Counted from the stretch's first letter, positions 7,804-16,848 are shown. The stretch: DNA of 64,000 nucleotides from VAXT01 sp035318925 (GCA_035318925.1 DATHDS010000016.1:4654-68653), one strand, 5' to 3'. The notes: generated by a model not told the origin, from the sequence alone. Program-made: numbers and translations.

Positions 7804-10079
7804 GAGTCCCAGTCTCATGGCTTCGCGACTACGTCGCGGTCGACATGCCGCTCGAGGAGCTTGCGCATCGCCTCTCGATCTCGACTGCGGAGGTCGACGG
7901 GATCGAGCGGCGCGGCGTTCCCGACACCGACGGCAATCTCGGGCTCTTCCGCGTCGGGAAGGTGCTCGAGGCCGAGAAGCATCCAAACGCGGATCGCCTC
8001 CAGCTCTGCCGTGTGGACGTGGGGGAGGCCGAGCCGCGCCAGATCGTCTGCGGCGCCTGGAACTTCGGAGCAGGGGCGACGGTCGCCGTCGCGCTTCCCG
8101 GTGCGGTCCTGCCCGGGGGCCTCGAGCTCGAGCGGCGCAAGGTCCGAGGGGAGCTCTCGGACGGGATGATCCTGGCCGAGGACGAGATCGAGCTCGGCAC
8201 CGACCACTCCGGGATCATGGTACTGCCCGACACCGAGCCCGGCACTCCGCTCACCGACGTCATTCCGCTCGTCCAGGAGGTGCTGCTCGTCGAGTCGACC
8301 GGCAACCGGCCCGACCTGCTCTCCATCTACGGGCTCGCTCGCGAAGTCGCCGCGCTGTACGAGCTCGAGCTCGGGCCGCCTCCCGGGATCGACCCGGCGC
8401 CGGCGGGAGACGAGTCGGTCGACGTCGCGGTCGACGATCTTGAGGGCTGCCCCCGGTACATCGGGCGTCTGTTCCGGAACGTCGAAGTCGGCCCGTCGCC
8501 GATCTGGCTCAGGTCACGGCTCGTCGCTGCCGGGATGCGCCCGATCTCCAACGTCGTCGACGTCACGAACTACGTCATGCTCGCGCTCGGCAACCCGCTC
8601 CACGCGTTCGACCTCGCGACCCTGCGCGGCGAGAAGATCGTCGTCCGCCGCGCGCGGCCGGGCGAGACGATCCGCACGCTCGACGGGGTCGAGCGGCACC
8701 TCGATGAGGCTGACCTCGTCATCGCCGACGCCGAGCGCGCAATCGCGCTCGCCGGGATCATGGGCAGCGAGGACACGGAGATCGGAGAGTCGACGACGAA
8801 CGTCCTGCTGGAAGCGGCGAATTTCGAGCCCACCGGCATCTTCCGGAGCTCCGAACGCCTACGACTCCGAACCGAGGGATCGAACCGCTGGGAGAAGGGC
8901 GTCGACCCCCACCTGGCCGACCACGCCGCGAGGCTGGCTACACAGCTGATTGTCGAGACCGCCGCCGCGCAGTGGGTCGGCCACGTCGACGTGCAGGGCA
9001 ACCTTCCCGAGTCGCCGGTCATCGCGTACCGGCCCGAGCGTGCCGACGAGCTGATCGGCCTACCGACGCCGGTGGCGCAGCAGGTGAGCTGGCTGGAGCG
9101 GCTCGGCTTCGAGCATCGAGACGGCGACGTGGTGGCGCCGACCTGGCGCGCGCGCGACGTGACCCGCGAGGTGGACGTGATCGAGGAAGTCGCGCGCCAC
9201 CGGCTCGAGGACGTCCCGTTCACGCTCCCGGCGCGCCGCGAGATGTTCGGCGCGCTCACTCCTCTCCAGCGGTTGCGCAGGCGGATCGAGGACGTGCTCG
9301 TGGGACTCGGGCTGACCGAGACCTACACGCCCTCGCTCCGCGCAGACGATCCCGCTGCGAAGTGGCGATTGCCGGAGCCGATCTCGGCCGACCTCGCAGT
9401 GCTGAGGACGCGCATTCTCCCCAGCCTCGTGGACGCCGTTCAGCGCAATATCGAGCTCGGCTCCGAGCGCATCGCTCTCTTCGAGGTCGCGCGGGTGTAC
9501 CTGGCCGACGGCGAGTTGCCCGACGAGCACACGCATGTCGCTGGCATCGTCGAGGGAGGCTGGCCCCGGGCCAAGGGAGTCGTCGAGACCCTCTACGCCG
9601 CACTCAAGGCGGACCCGGTCTTCGAGCGCACCGCGGACGATCTACTCCACCCGGGCAAGGCCGCTACGGTCGGCGCGGGCGTCGTGGGCGAGATCCACCC
9701 CGCCGTGATCGACGGCGTCTGGGGCGCGTTCGAGCTCGATCTCGCCGACCTCTTCGCCGCCGCCGACGACGAGGTCAAGTACACCGACGTCATCACCTAC
9801 CCGGCGGTGCGCCAGGATCTCGCCTTCGCCGTTGCCGAGGACGTCGCCGCCGGCGATCTCGTCACCGCTGCGCGCGAGGCCGTCGGCCCTGAGTTGCGCG
9901 AGATGCGCGCCTTCGACGTCTACCGAGGCGGGCAGGTCGGCGAGGGGCGGAAGTCGATCGCGTTCGCGGTCGTCTTCCAGTCAGCCGAGCGCACGCTCAC
10001 GGACGAAGACGCCGCGGCTCTGCGCCAGAAGATCGTCGACGCCCTGGCCGAAGGCTTCGGCGCCGAGCTCCGCGCCTAA
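7800..10079 (+). CDS. pheT: Phenylalanine--tRNA ligase beta subunit
   Basis: 759 aa from TTG 7800, inside the pheS stop, so translationally coupled; the protein then starts with the family's RVPVSWLRDYV. Domains in order: tRNA-binding EMAP-like fold (VGKVLEAEKHPNADRLQLC), B3/B4 editing domain (NVVDVTNYVMLALGNPLHAFD), B5, the catalytic-like core (RTRILPSLVDAVQRN), and the C-terminal ferredoxin-fold anticodon-binding domain ending near RTLTDEDAAALRQKIVDAL. Full length. Confidence 0.97.
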   Translation: MRVPVSWLRDYVAVDMPLEELAHRLSISTAEVDGIERRGVPDTDGNLGLFRVGKVLEAEKHPNADRLQLCRVDVGEAEPRQIVCGAWNFGAGATVAVALPGAVLPGGLELERRKVRGELSDGMILAEDEIELGTDHSGIMVLPDTEPGTPLTDVIPLVQEVLLVESTGNRPDLLSIYGLAREVAALYELELGPPPGIDPAPAGDESVDVAVDDLEGCPRYIGRLFRNVEVGPSPIWLRSRLVAAGMRPISNVVDVTNYVMLALGNPLHAFDLATLRGEKIVVRRARPGETIRTLDGVERHLDEADLVIADAERAIALAGIMGSEDTEIGESTTNVLLEAANFEPTGIFRSSERLRLRTEGSNRWEKGVDPHLADHAARLATQLIVETAAAQWVGHVDVQGNLPESPVIAYRPERADELIGLPTPVAQQVSWLERLGFEHRDGDVVAPTWRARDVTREVDVIEEVARHRLEDVPFTLPARREMFGALTPLQRLRRRIEDVLVGLGLTETYTPSLRADDPAAKWRLPEPISADLAVLRTRILPSLVDAVQRNIELGSERIALFEVARVYLADGELPDEHTHVAGIVEGGWPRAKGVVETLYAALKADPVFERTADDLLHPGKAATVGAGVVGEIHPAVIDGVWGAFELDLADLFAAADDEVKYTDVITYPAVRQDLAFAVAEDVAAGDLVTAAREAVGPELREMRAFDVYRGGQVGEGRKSIAFAVVFQSAERTLTDEDAAALRQKIVDALAEGFGAELRA

Positions 10080-10492
10080 AGCGTCGCGGTCGCGAGTCGT
10101 TCCGCGAGCGAGAGCAGGACCTTGCGCTGGATCTCGGGATGCTTCTCGAGCAACGTGCGGAAGTTGCGCGCCGTGATCACGAGCACCCGCACGGGTGAGG
10201 TCGCCTTGACAGTCGCGGTTCGCGGCCGGCCCGTGACGAGCGCGATCTCGCCCAGGAAGTCGCCCTGGCGCACCGAGTTGATCCATTTTCCGCCCATCAG
10301 GACGTCGGCCGTGCCTTCGACGATCGCGAAGAACTCTCGGCCGGCCTTGCCCTCGCGTGTGAGCTCGGTCCCTTCTTTGAGGTCGAGCTCGTCCGCGATC
10401 GCGGCGATTTCCGCGAGCTCGCGCGCCGTGCAGTGCCTGAACAGCGGGATCTTGCGGATCAGCGCGACCTTGGCATTCTTCCGCAGCTTCAT
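10076..10492 (-). CDS. Cyclic nucleotide-binding (Crp-like) domain protein
   Basis: 138 aa from ATG 10492. One cNMP-binding beta-barrel: IPLFRHCTARELAEIA, GTELTREGKAGREFFAIVEG, GDFLGEIALVTGRPRTATVK. The phosphate-binding cassette GEIAL..GRPRTATV keeps the Glu and Arg that contact cAMP/cGMP. There is no HTH domain, so it is a stand-alone sensor or protein regulator rather than a transcription factor. Its stop overlaps the convergent pheT stop. Confidence 0.88.
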   Translation of the reverse strand: MKLRKNAKVALIRKIPLFRHCTARELAEIAAIADELDLKEGTELTREGKAGREFFAIVEGTADVLMGGKWINSVRQGDFLGEIALVTGRPRTATVKATSPVRVLVITARNFRTLLEKHPEIQRKVLLSLAERLATATL

Positions 10493-10552
10493 TAGCGAGG
10501 AGTCTAAAGCGCGCAAGTGGGTAGGGGTTGGTGGTAAGAAAGGAGGCAACCA

Positions 10553-10918
10553 ATGTTGCGTGCGCTACTAGCAGGCGGCGTGCTCGCCGCCGTTTCGCTT
10601 CCGCTGGCGGCCAGCGGTAGCCCGATCGTCCCCCAACTGGACGCCAAGGTGACTGCGCGGTCGATTGCGTTGCGAGATGCGCAGGGCCAGCGGGTGCAGG
10701 TGCTGCTCGAGAACACGTATCGCATCGTCGTCACGGACTCGTCGAAGACCCGGAACTTCCACCTCGTCGGGACCGGCGTGAACCTGCGCACCAGGATCTC
10801 CGCGACAGGCACTCGCTCCTGGACCGTGTATCTCCGGCCCGGCACCTACGTCTACAAGTCGGATCGCAGCGCGAAGCTGCGCGGCACCTTCAAGGTCAGC
10901 GGAGGCCCGCCTGCGTAG
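10553..10918 (+). CDS. Secreted cupredoxin-like protein lacking copper ligands
   Basis: 121 aa with a signal peptide (MLRALLAGGVLAAVSLPLAASG). The ATG has an ideal AAAGGAGG site. The mature part matches the second domain of the next protein: TYRIVVTDSSKTRNFHLVG, then TYVYKSDRSAKLRGTFKV. The cupredoxin His of NFHL remains, but the Cys-x2-His loop of a type 1 copper site is replaced by KSDRSAK. It is probably an extracytoplasmic beta-sandwich without copper. Confidence 0.75.
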   Translation: MLRALLAGGVLAAVSLPLAASGSPIVPQLDAKVTARSIALRDAQGQRVQVLLENTYRIVVTDSSKTRNFHLVGTGVNLRTRISATGTRSWTVYLRPGTYVYKSDRSAKLRGTFKVSGGPPA

Positions 10919-10955
10919 GAAAAACCGGATCGGGCCGAAACGCGTAGACAAAGGC

Positions 10956-11639
10956 GTGAAGGTGACTCATGTCCGACGAGCGCTGCTCGTAACCGCGCTC
11001 GCTGCGGTCGCTATCTCGTTGCCGACGGCAGCCACGGGGCGGCCTGCCGCCACATCGCTGCTCGGCGTCGTCGGGCCAGGCTTCAGCATCTCGCTCAAAA
11101 CCCCCGACGGCGTCGCCGTGACGCATCTCGATGTGGGCGCGTACACGATCAGCGTCGACGACCGCTCCGAGGAGCACAACTTTCACCTCTCCGGCTCCGG
11201 GGTAGAGCAGCAAACGGCGGTCGAGACCATCGGCATGGCGACCTGGAACGTCCAGCTCGTCGACGGCACCTACGGCTACATCTGCGACGCGCATCCGGCG
11301 CAGATGAAGGGCAGCTTCACCGTCGGCACCGTCCAGCCGCCGCCCCCGCCGCCGGTGAAGCTGAACGGCAAGGTGACCGCGCGGACGATCTCGCTGAAGA
11401 ACGCCGGCACGAAGGTGCTCTCGGTCGTTGCGGGCACGTACAAGGTTGCCGTCAGCGACACGGCGAAGACCCAGAACTTCCACCTCACCGGCCCCGGAGT
11501 GAACCGCAAGACCGGCGTCAAGGCGAGGACGAAGGTGACGTGGACGGTTGCGCTCTCTCCCGGGAAGTACACGTACCGTTCTGACAAGAAACGCCGCCTG
11601 CGCGGCAGCTTCATCGTCACGGCGGAACCGCCGGGTTAA
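10956..11639 (+). CDS. Secreted two-domain cupredoxin-like protein
   Basis: 227 aa from GTG 10956, with a signal peptide to about residue 28. Domain 1 (about 35-124) keeps a plausible type 1 copper site: His74 in EEHNFHL, Cys110-x2-His113 in YICDAH, and Met117. A PPPPPP linker (about 128-133) joins domain 2 (about 135-223), where the Cys/His loop has become YTYRSDKKRRLRG, so only domain 1 should bind copper. Domain 2 is nearly a copy of the preceding gene's product, indicating duplication. Likely outside the membrane in electron transfer or copper handling. Confidence 0.78.
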   Translation: MKVTHVRRALLVTALAAVAISLPTAATGRPAATSLLGVVGPGFSISLKTPDGVAVTHLDVGAYTISVDDRSEEHNFHLSGSGVEQQTAVETIGMATWNVQLVDGTYGYICDAHPAQMKGSFTVGTVQPPPPPPVKLNGKVTARTISLKNAGTKVLSVVAGTYKVAVSDTAKTQNFHLTGPGVNRKTGVKARTKVTWTVALSPGKYTYRSDKKRRLRGSFIVTAEPPG

Positions 11640-12520
11640 CGCGTGCCCCGTCGGTCGAGCTCCGCGTTCAGCTCGGCTCCGAAGAGCACTGCCCACGCGC
11701 TGTAGTTCAGCCAGAGCAGGAGCACGATGCCGCCGGCGAGCGACCCGTACGTCCTCGAGTACGAGCTCGAGAACGCGGTATAGAGGGCGAAGAGCCCCGA
11801 GAGCGCGAACCACATCAGGCCGCCGACGAGCGAGCCAGGCGTGAGCCAGCGCCAGCTGCGCTCCTCGACGTTCGGCGCGAGGTAGTAGATGAGCGCGAAG
11901 AGGAGCAGGACGGCGAGGAACGCGACCGGCCAGCGGAAGACCTCCCAAAACCACGTGAAGGCTCCGGAGAGGCCGGCCCTGCGCGCGATCGCGTCGCCGA
12001 GCTTGCCGCCGAAGACGACCAGCAGGAGCATTCCCGCCAGCACGAGCCCGGAGGCAAGGAGCAGGACGAGCGAGATCAGGCGCACCTTCCAGAACGGTCG
12101 CGTCTCCCGCTTGTCGTAGGCGCGGTTGACTGCTTTCACAATCGAGCCCATGGCGCCGCTTCCGGCCCACACGGCTCCCAAGGCTCCGAGGACCGCGGCC
12201 GCCGCCGAGCCGCCGCTCGACGAGTCCTGCTGGAGTTGCTCGACGATGTCCGTGACCGACTTCGGGGCCACGGGGGTCAGGAAGCTCTGCAGCGTGTCGT
12301 AGGCGCCGATCAGGCCGAGGACGGCGACGAGGAAGACCACCGCCGGGAAGAACGCGAGCAGCGAGCTGTAGGCGATCTGCTGGGCGAGCCCCATGCAGTC
12401 GTCGGCGAGAAACTGCCGGAACGTTCGCTTGCAGACCGCGAGCCACTCGGCGGGTCGCAGCCGCTCGGGGCCGGAAGGCGCGCGTCCGGTACCGGCCGTT
12501 GGGTCAGTCGCCGTCGCCAA
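11636..12520 (-). CDS. YihY/UPF0761 family inner-membrane protein
   Basis: 294 aa with about six transmembrane helices. The family signature GLAQQIAYSSLLAFFPAVVF starts near residue 45; later segments include GALGAVWAGSGAMGSIVKAV, FALIYYLAPN and GGIVLLLWLNYSAWAVLFGAE. This family was formerly confused with ribonuclease BN; its role is unresolved. Last gene of a five-gene minus-strand operon, overlapping the upstream DUF3618 gene by 17 nt. Confidence 0.9.
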   Translation of the reverse strand: MATATDPTAGTGRAPSGPERLRPAEWLAVCKRTFRQFLADDCMGLAQQIAYSSLLAFFPAVVFLVAVLGLIGAYDTLQSFLTPVAPKSVTDIVEQLQQDSSSGGSAAAAVLGALGAVWAGSGAMGSIVKAVNRAYDKRETRPFWKVRLISLVLLLASGLVLAGMLLLVVFGGKLGDAIARRAGLSGAFTWFWEVFRWPVAFLAVLLLFALIYYLAPNVEERSWRWLTPGSLVGGLMWFALSGLFALYTAFSSSYSRTYGSLAGGIVLLLWLNYSAWAVLFGAELNAELDRRGTR

Positions 12521-12788
12521 GGGAGATGCGGCCGAACCGAATCTTCCTGCGGCGACTCCGCTTCCGGCCGCTGGCGAGGCGGATCGCTGCGCCGATGCCG
12601 CCTGCGACGACGAACCCGACGCCGAGGGCGCCTGCCGCGACGAGCGGCAGCTTCGCGCGCAGCTTGGCGCCGATGTTGGTCGCCTCGCCGATCCCCGAGC
12701 GGAGAGAGTCGACGGCCCCCGTGAGCTGGTTGCGCTCGGCCTCGATCTCCCGGCGGACCTGTTCGAGGCTGCGGCTGTTACCGGCCAT
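12504..12788 (-). CDS. DUF3618-like membrane-associated protein
   Basis: 94 aa. N-terminal helix SRSLEQVRREIEAERNQL matches the R-x-E-I-x-x-x-R-x-x-L start of DUF3618, followed by one transmembrane helix (LPLVAAGALGVGFVVAGGIG) and a basic tail RKRSRRRK. Overlaps both neighbours (11 nt upstream, 17 nt downstream). Found with holin-like proteins in actinobacterial envelope operons; function unknown. Confidence 0.75.
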   Translation of the reverse strand: MAGNSRSLEQVRREIEAERNQLTGAVDSLRSGIGEATNIGAKLRAKLPLVAAGALGVGFVVAGGIGAAIRLASGRKRSRRRKIRFGRISLGDGD

Positions 12789-13182
12789 TGTTCTTCAACG
12801 CGCTGGTGGTCAGCTTCGCTTCATGGATCGCCTGCTCGGGCAGGGGCGGCGTTCCCTTCTTGATCTTGGCCACTCCCACGAGCCCGAGGGCGGCCGTCAG
12901 GACGAAGAGGCCGACAGTGACGATGAGCAGGGCGAGCCACGTGGACAGGAAGGTCGCGAGCGCCGCGGCCACCGTCGCGAACAGGAAGCCGAGCGCAAAG
13001 ACCGCGACGATTGCCGCTCCGATGGCGAGCCCGATGCCGACCGCGAGGGCCGTCACCTTCCGCTTCACCTCGAGGGCGGCCAGCTCGAGCTCGAGCCTGA
13101 CGAGCGAGCTCGCGTGCTCGGCGACCCGCTTGGCGAGCCCGCCGAGGCCCCTGGGGTGGGAGTCAGTCGTCCGCGTGGCCAC
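12778..13182 (-). CDS. Phage holin superfamily (DUF1469/Holin_3_6) protein
   Basis: 134 aa. An amphipathic start (LAKRVAEHASSLVRLELELA) precedes two transmembrane helices separated by a short turn, then a positive C-terminus. This is the actinobacterial Holin_3_6 layout. Despite the name these are chromosomal envelope proteins; no phage genes accompany it. Part of the overlapping envelope operon. Confidence 0.8.
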   Translation of the reverse strand: MATRTTDSHPRGLGGLAKRVAEHASSLVRLELELAALEVKRKVTALAVGIGLAIGAAIVAVFALGFLFATVAAALATFLSTWLALLIVTVGLFVLTAALGLVGVAKIKKGTPPLPEQAIHEAKLTTSALKNNGR

Positions 13183-13516
13183 GGGTTTTCCAGTCGATGA
13201 TTTTGGCGAGCGCGACTCCGGCGACGAGGGCGATGCCGACGACGAGGAAGGGGTTCGGCCCGCTCTTGGGCTTGCGGCGCTTGCCGGGCTGCGGTTCCGA
13301 CGGGGAGACCGCGCCGTCCACGGGCTTTCCGTCGGTCCGAGCTTCTCCCTTCGCTCTCGCCAGGATGAGGCTCGGCTTCAGCTTGCGCAGGAAGGCGGCA
13401 TCGTCGGCCAGCGGCTGTGCGAGCTTGGCGGCGACGCCTCCTTCTCTGGCCGCTTTGTTGGCGATTTCCCGGAGGCGGGTTGCGGCCCTGTCGACGAGTT
13501 GGTCGGCCTTCGTCAT
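13163..13516 (-). CDS. Hypothetical single-pass membrane protein
   Basis: 117 aa from ATG 13516, which overlaps the upstream stop. A helical cytoplasmic part (KADQLVDRAATRLREIANKA) and a basic proline/lysine stretch (GKRRKPKSGPNP) precede a C-terminal transmembrane helix FLVVGIALVAGVALAKIIDW. It overlaps the downstream holin-like gene by 20 nt. Unnamed, but its operon place suggests an envelope role. Confidence 0.6.
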   Translation of the reverse strand: MTKADQLVDRAATRLREIANKAAREGGVAAKLAQPLADDAAFLRKLKPSLILARAKGEARTDGKPVDGAVSPSEPQPGKRRKPKSGPNPFLVVGIALVAGVALAKIIDWKTRGHADD

Positions 13517-13629
13517 TTCCGCTTCACCGGCGGCTCTTCCCCGGTTGTGACGCGCCAGATTTTCGAAGCCGTCCGTCGCGCGACCAATGTCGCGGCGGCT
13601 GCCAGCGCGCCGTAGAGGCCGTTCCACAT
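13513..13629 (-). CDS. Small DUF4235-like membrane protein
   Basis: 38 aa from ATG 13629 (GTG 13644 would add five residues). MWNGLYGALAAAATLVARR is one transmembrane helix, followed by TASKIWRVTTGEEPP, which resembles the KxxxKxWxxxTGxxPP end of DUF4235 proteins. First gene of the envelope operon; its stop overlaps the next start. Confidence 0.55.
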   Translation of the reverse strand: MWNGLYGALAAAATLVARRTASKIWRVTTGEEPPVKRK

Positions 13630-13716
13630 GAGTCTTCGTAGCACCGATGCAAGCCTACCGCGAAGGAGGGGATGCGAAACGTTGGACGGAGGCTCCTGCA
13701 TACTTATTCTTGCCCT

Positions 13717-14193
13717 ATGCGCAGCGAGCGACGGCCGCTGGGGAAGGACGAGCGGCAAAAGTTGATCACAAGCATCGTCTCGCGACGGCGCGTGGGCACT
13801 CAGCACGAGCTGATGGACGCGCTCGCGCGGGCAGGCTGTCTCGTCACCCAGGCGACGATCTCACGCGACATCCGCGAGCTCGGGCTCGACAAGACGCACG
13901 ACGTTCTCGGTCGTCCTCGCTACGTAGCGCCCCAGACCGCTCGGAGCAGCGATCCCCGTCACGCGCTCGGCGGTTTGCTCGCCCAGTTCGGCCGGCGGGT
14001 CGTCGCCGCCCAGAACATCGTCGTCGTCCAGTCCGAGCTCGGCTCGGCGCCTGCGGTCGCACGTGCTCTCGACCGGCTAGAGCATCCACGGATCGTGGGC
14101 ACGATCGCCGGCGACGACACCTGCATCCTGATCGCGCGCAACACCCGAGATGCGGCCGCTTTGGCCCGCGAGCTCGCGGATCTCGTCGGCTGA
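13717..14193 (+). CDS. argR: Arginine repressor ArgR
   Basis: 158 aa from ATG 13717; upstream in-frame starts would add a non-conserved leader. The winged-helix domain (KLITSIVSRRRVGTQHEL, TQATISRDIRELGL with the SR recognition pair) is followed by the arginine-binding/hexamerisation domain, whose GTIAGDDTCILIAR carries the conserved G-T-I-A-G-D-D-T. It represses arginine biosynthesis when arginine is high. No arg genes lie beside it in this window. Confidence 0.93.
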   Translation: MRSERRPLGKDERQKLITSIVSRRRVGTQHELMDALARAGCLVTQATISRDIRELGLDKTHDVLGRPRYVAPQTARSSDPRHALGGLLAQFGRRVVAAQNIVVVQSELGSAPAVARALDRLEHPRIVGTIAGDDTCILIARNTRDAAALARELADLVG

Positions 14194-14197
14194 ATGG

Positions 14198-14213
14198 CCC
14201 CCCCAGAAGGGGG
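14198..14213 (+). terminator. Weak hairpin after argR
   Basis: CCCCC (14200-14204)/GGGGG (14209-14213) with an AGAA loop lies 6 nt past the argR stop. No U-tract follows, so it may only stall polymerase or protect the 3' end. The rest of the gap to 14373 contains a GGCGC/GCGCC stem and, just before the next gene, the ribosome site GGAGGGG. Confidence 0.35.
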
Positions 14214-14373
14214 ATCTTCGCGCCGCTTTCGAGCTCAGATCGACAGATTTGCATAGAAAAAAGTCTCCAAAACCGTCTAAGTCTGCTCGTATCTCTCGTG
14301 TCAAACTCTGGCGCAAGGCGCCGATAAGGACGCGAGCTTTTCAAACCGCCGTCACCGTCTGGAGGGGCCAACC

Positions 14374-16806
14374 ATGTTGAGTTTGCTGATCTGCGACGAC
14401 TCGCCCGAGGCGCGCGAGCTCATCAGAGCGAGCCTCGCCGGCCACCCGGAGGTCGAGATCGTGGCCGAGGCCGAGGACGGCGAGGAGGCGATCGCTCTCG
14501 CCGCCGCCACTCGCCCGGATGTGGTCCTGATGGATGTCCGGATGCCCGTCCTCGACGGGATCGACGCAACGAGGCGCATTCGCGAGCTGCTGCCGAGGGC
14601 CCGGATCGTCGCGTACGCCGGCTCGGACGACGCCGACGACGTGACGGCGATGATGGAAGCCGGAGCGGATGCGTACTGCGTCAAGGGCGCGCCGCGGTGG
14701 GAGCTCGAGCGCGCCCTCGCCGGGGCGAGTGACCCGCTGATGCGGCTCGCGCACGCAATCTCACGGTCGGTCAAGGGCGGCGGAATCGCCGAGCTCGTCG
14801 CGCGCGAGCTCGCCGAGCTGACCGGTGCTTCGTTCGCTGCCACGTATCTCGCCTCCGAGGGCTCGCTCTCGCTCGTCGCCCTCGCCGGGCCGGCTGCTCC
14901 CGACTCCTTCCACTCGGCGCCCGGCGTCGTCGCGCGCGCCTTCACAGAGCTCCGGCTCGCGCGCGCAGACACGCACGAGCTCGGTGAGCTCTATCGACTC
15001 GGCGCCGCGTGCGCCGATGCGGTCTCCGCCCCCCTTTGCACAGACGGCGTGGCGCTCGGCGCCGTGCTCGTCGTGCTTCCGCCCAACCTCCATGACAGGG
15101 CGGATGCAGAGCTCGTTGCGGCGGTGGCCGACCTCGCCTCGGCAGCGCTTGCGAACGAGCGCAGGCTCGCCATGACCTACGCCGAAGCGCGACGCGACGC
15201 GCTGACGGGCCTGGCCAACAAGCGTGCGTTCGACGAACGCCTCGAATCGGCGCTCAGCGACGCCGCCGACAGGAAGAGCGTCTCGCTCGTCGCCTTCGAC
15301 CTCGACGACTTCAAGGACGTGAACGACCGGGAAGGGCACCTCGTCGGAGACGACGTGCTGCGTGAGGTCGGGCGCGTGCTCATGCGTGTCGTCAGGGCCG
15401 ACGACGAGGTCTTTCGGATCGGCGGGGAAGAGTTCGCCATCCTCGTGAACGGCACCTCGGCGGTTGCCATGGGCGTCGCCGAACGGATGCGAGCTGCCCT
15501 GGCCGAGCATCGTCGCGGCCACGCGCTCCCGACCGTGACGGTGGGTGTCGCGACCTTCCCGAAGCACGCGTCGTCGGCCGAAGACCTGCTGCGGAAGGCC
15601 GACACCGCGCTCTATGCCGCGAAGTTCGCCGGGAAGAATCGCGTCCAGCTATTCAGCGGCGAGCAGGTCGATGCTCAGGTTCCGGACGTGCCGATCGAGG
15701 TGGAAGCCGTCTCCGGCCCGCCGTCGCTAGACCGGCACGGGCTGCGGCTGCTCGTCGTCGACGACGATGCCGCGCTCCGCATCCTCTTGCGGACGACCTT
15801 CGAGGTCGTCGACATCGAGGTCGAAGAGGCGGATTCCGCGGAGGCTGCGTCGGGGCTGATTGCGAGCTGCGCGCCCGACGTCGTCGTTCTCGACGTGGGG
15901 ATGCCCGGCATGGACGGTCTCACCTTCTGCCGCCGGCTGAAAGCCGATCCGGCCACTGCAGGCATCGGGGTCGTCCTGTTGACCGGCATCGATGCGGGCG
16001 ACGAGAACGGTGCCGGAGATTGCGGCGCGGATGCGTTCCTGCGCAAGCCGTTCAGCCCACTCGAGCTGCTGAACGTCGTCGAACGGATCGCGGGCGGCCT
16101 CTACGAAGGGCCGTTCCGCGTGGCGGACAATCCGCCCGAGGAGCAGCTGATCCTCTACGCCCAGGATCTGAGACGACTCCTCGAAGTGGAGCGCGGGCAG
16201 GCGGCGCTCATCCAGCGCGCGTACCGCGAGACCGTCGTGGCGCTGGCCGGCGCTCTCGAATCGAAGGACACGGGCACAGGCGCCCACTCCCAGCGGGTCC
16301 AGCGGTACGCGATCGAGTTGGCCCGCGAGCTCGACCCGGCCCTGCTCGAGGACGAAACCGTCGAGTACGGGTTCCTGCTCCACGATGTGGGCAAGATCGG
16401 GATTCCGGACAAGGTGCTGCTCAAGCGGGGGTCGCTGTCGAGCTCGGAGAAGCGGCTACTCGAGACGCATACAGTCCTCGGCGAACAACTGCTGAGCGGG
16501 GTCGCCCTCCTCCAGGGGAAGGGATTGCAGATCGTGCGCCACCACCACGAGCGCTGGGACGGCCAGGGGTATCCCGACGGTCTCGGCCGAACGGAGATCC
16601 CGCTTGGAGCGCGCGTCTTCGCCGTGGCCGACGCGCTCGACGCGATGACGAGCGACCGGCCGTACCGGCGCGCCCGAAGCTGGGAGGCGGCGGCCGCCGA
16701 GATCATCGGTGAGGCGGGGCGGCAGTTCGACCCGACCGTCGTCGAGGCGTTCCGCGAACGTCAGGCGCGGCTCCGCCGCGTTCACTACGAGCTCGCCAGA
16801 GCTTAG
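14374..16806 (+). CDS. REC-GAF-GGDEF-REC-HD-GYP cyclic-di-GMP enzyme
   Basis: 810 aa with both making and breaking modules for c-di-GMP. REC1 (1-115) has its phospho-Asp in VVLMDVRMP; a GAF-like region (about 125-270) follows. The diguanylate cyclase domain (about 275-430) has an intact active site RIGGEEFAIL near residue 350. REC2 (about 458-575) has VVVLDVGMPGMDG and FLRKPFSP; the HD-GYP phosphodiesterase (about 605-800) has LLHDVGKIGIPD and HHERWDGQGYPDGL (the GYP variant GQGYP). Opposing activities with two receivers suggest phosphorylation-controlled switching; which activity dominates cannot be told. The downstream gene duplicates its second half. Confidence 0.93.
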   Translation: MLSLLICDDSPEARELIRASLAGHPEVEIVAEAEDGEEAIALAAATRPDVVLMDVRMPVLDGIDATRRIRELLPRARIVAYAGSDDADDVTAMMEAGADAYCVKGAPRWELERALAGASDPLMRLAHAISRSVKGGGIAELVARELAELTGASFAATYLASEGSLSLVALAGPAAPDSFHSAPGVVARAFTELRLARADTHELGELYRLGAACADAVSAPLCTDGVALGAVLVVLPPNLHDRADAELVAAVADLASAALANERRLAMTYAEARRDALTGLANKRAFDERLESALSDAADRKSVSLVAFDLDDFKDVNDREGHLVGDDVLREVGRVLMRVVRADDEVFRIGGEEFAILVNGTSAVAMGVAERMRAALAEHRRGHALPTVTVGVATFPKHASSAEDLLRKADTALYAAKFAGKNRVQLFSGEQVDAQVPDVPIEVEAVSGPPSLDRHGLRLLVVDDDAALRILLRTTFEVVDIEVEEADSAEAASGLIASCAPDVVVLDVGMPGMDGLTFCRRLKADPATAGIGVVLLTGIDAGDENGAGDCGADAFLRKPFSPLELLNVVERIAGGLYEGPFRVADNPPEEQLILYAQDLRRLLEVERGQAALIQRAYRETVVALAGALESKDTGTGAHSQRVQRYAIELARELDPALLEDETVEYGFLLHDVGKIGIPDKVLLKRGSLSSSEKRLLETHTVLGEQLLSGVALLQGKGLQIVRHHHERWDGQGYPDGLGRTEIPLGARVFAVADALDAMTSDRPYRRARSWEAAAAEIIGEAGRQFDPTVVEAFRERQARLRRVHYELARA

Positions 16807-16848
16807 GAAGAACGGAATGAAGACACCCCAACCCAGGAGGTATCGCGC

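Noticed and set aside
12778..13182. Prophage holin
   Set aside because: The holin-like name comes from the fold family; no lysis, capsid or tail genes surround it, and the operon is an envelope set.
14214..14373. Possible c-di-GMP-I riboswitch ahead of the GGDEF/HD-GYP gene, suggested by GACGCGAGC and AAACC elements
   Set aside because: The element order and helices do not match the GEMM-I consensus; only a small GGCGC/GCGCC stem is clear.
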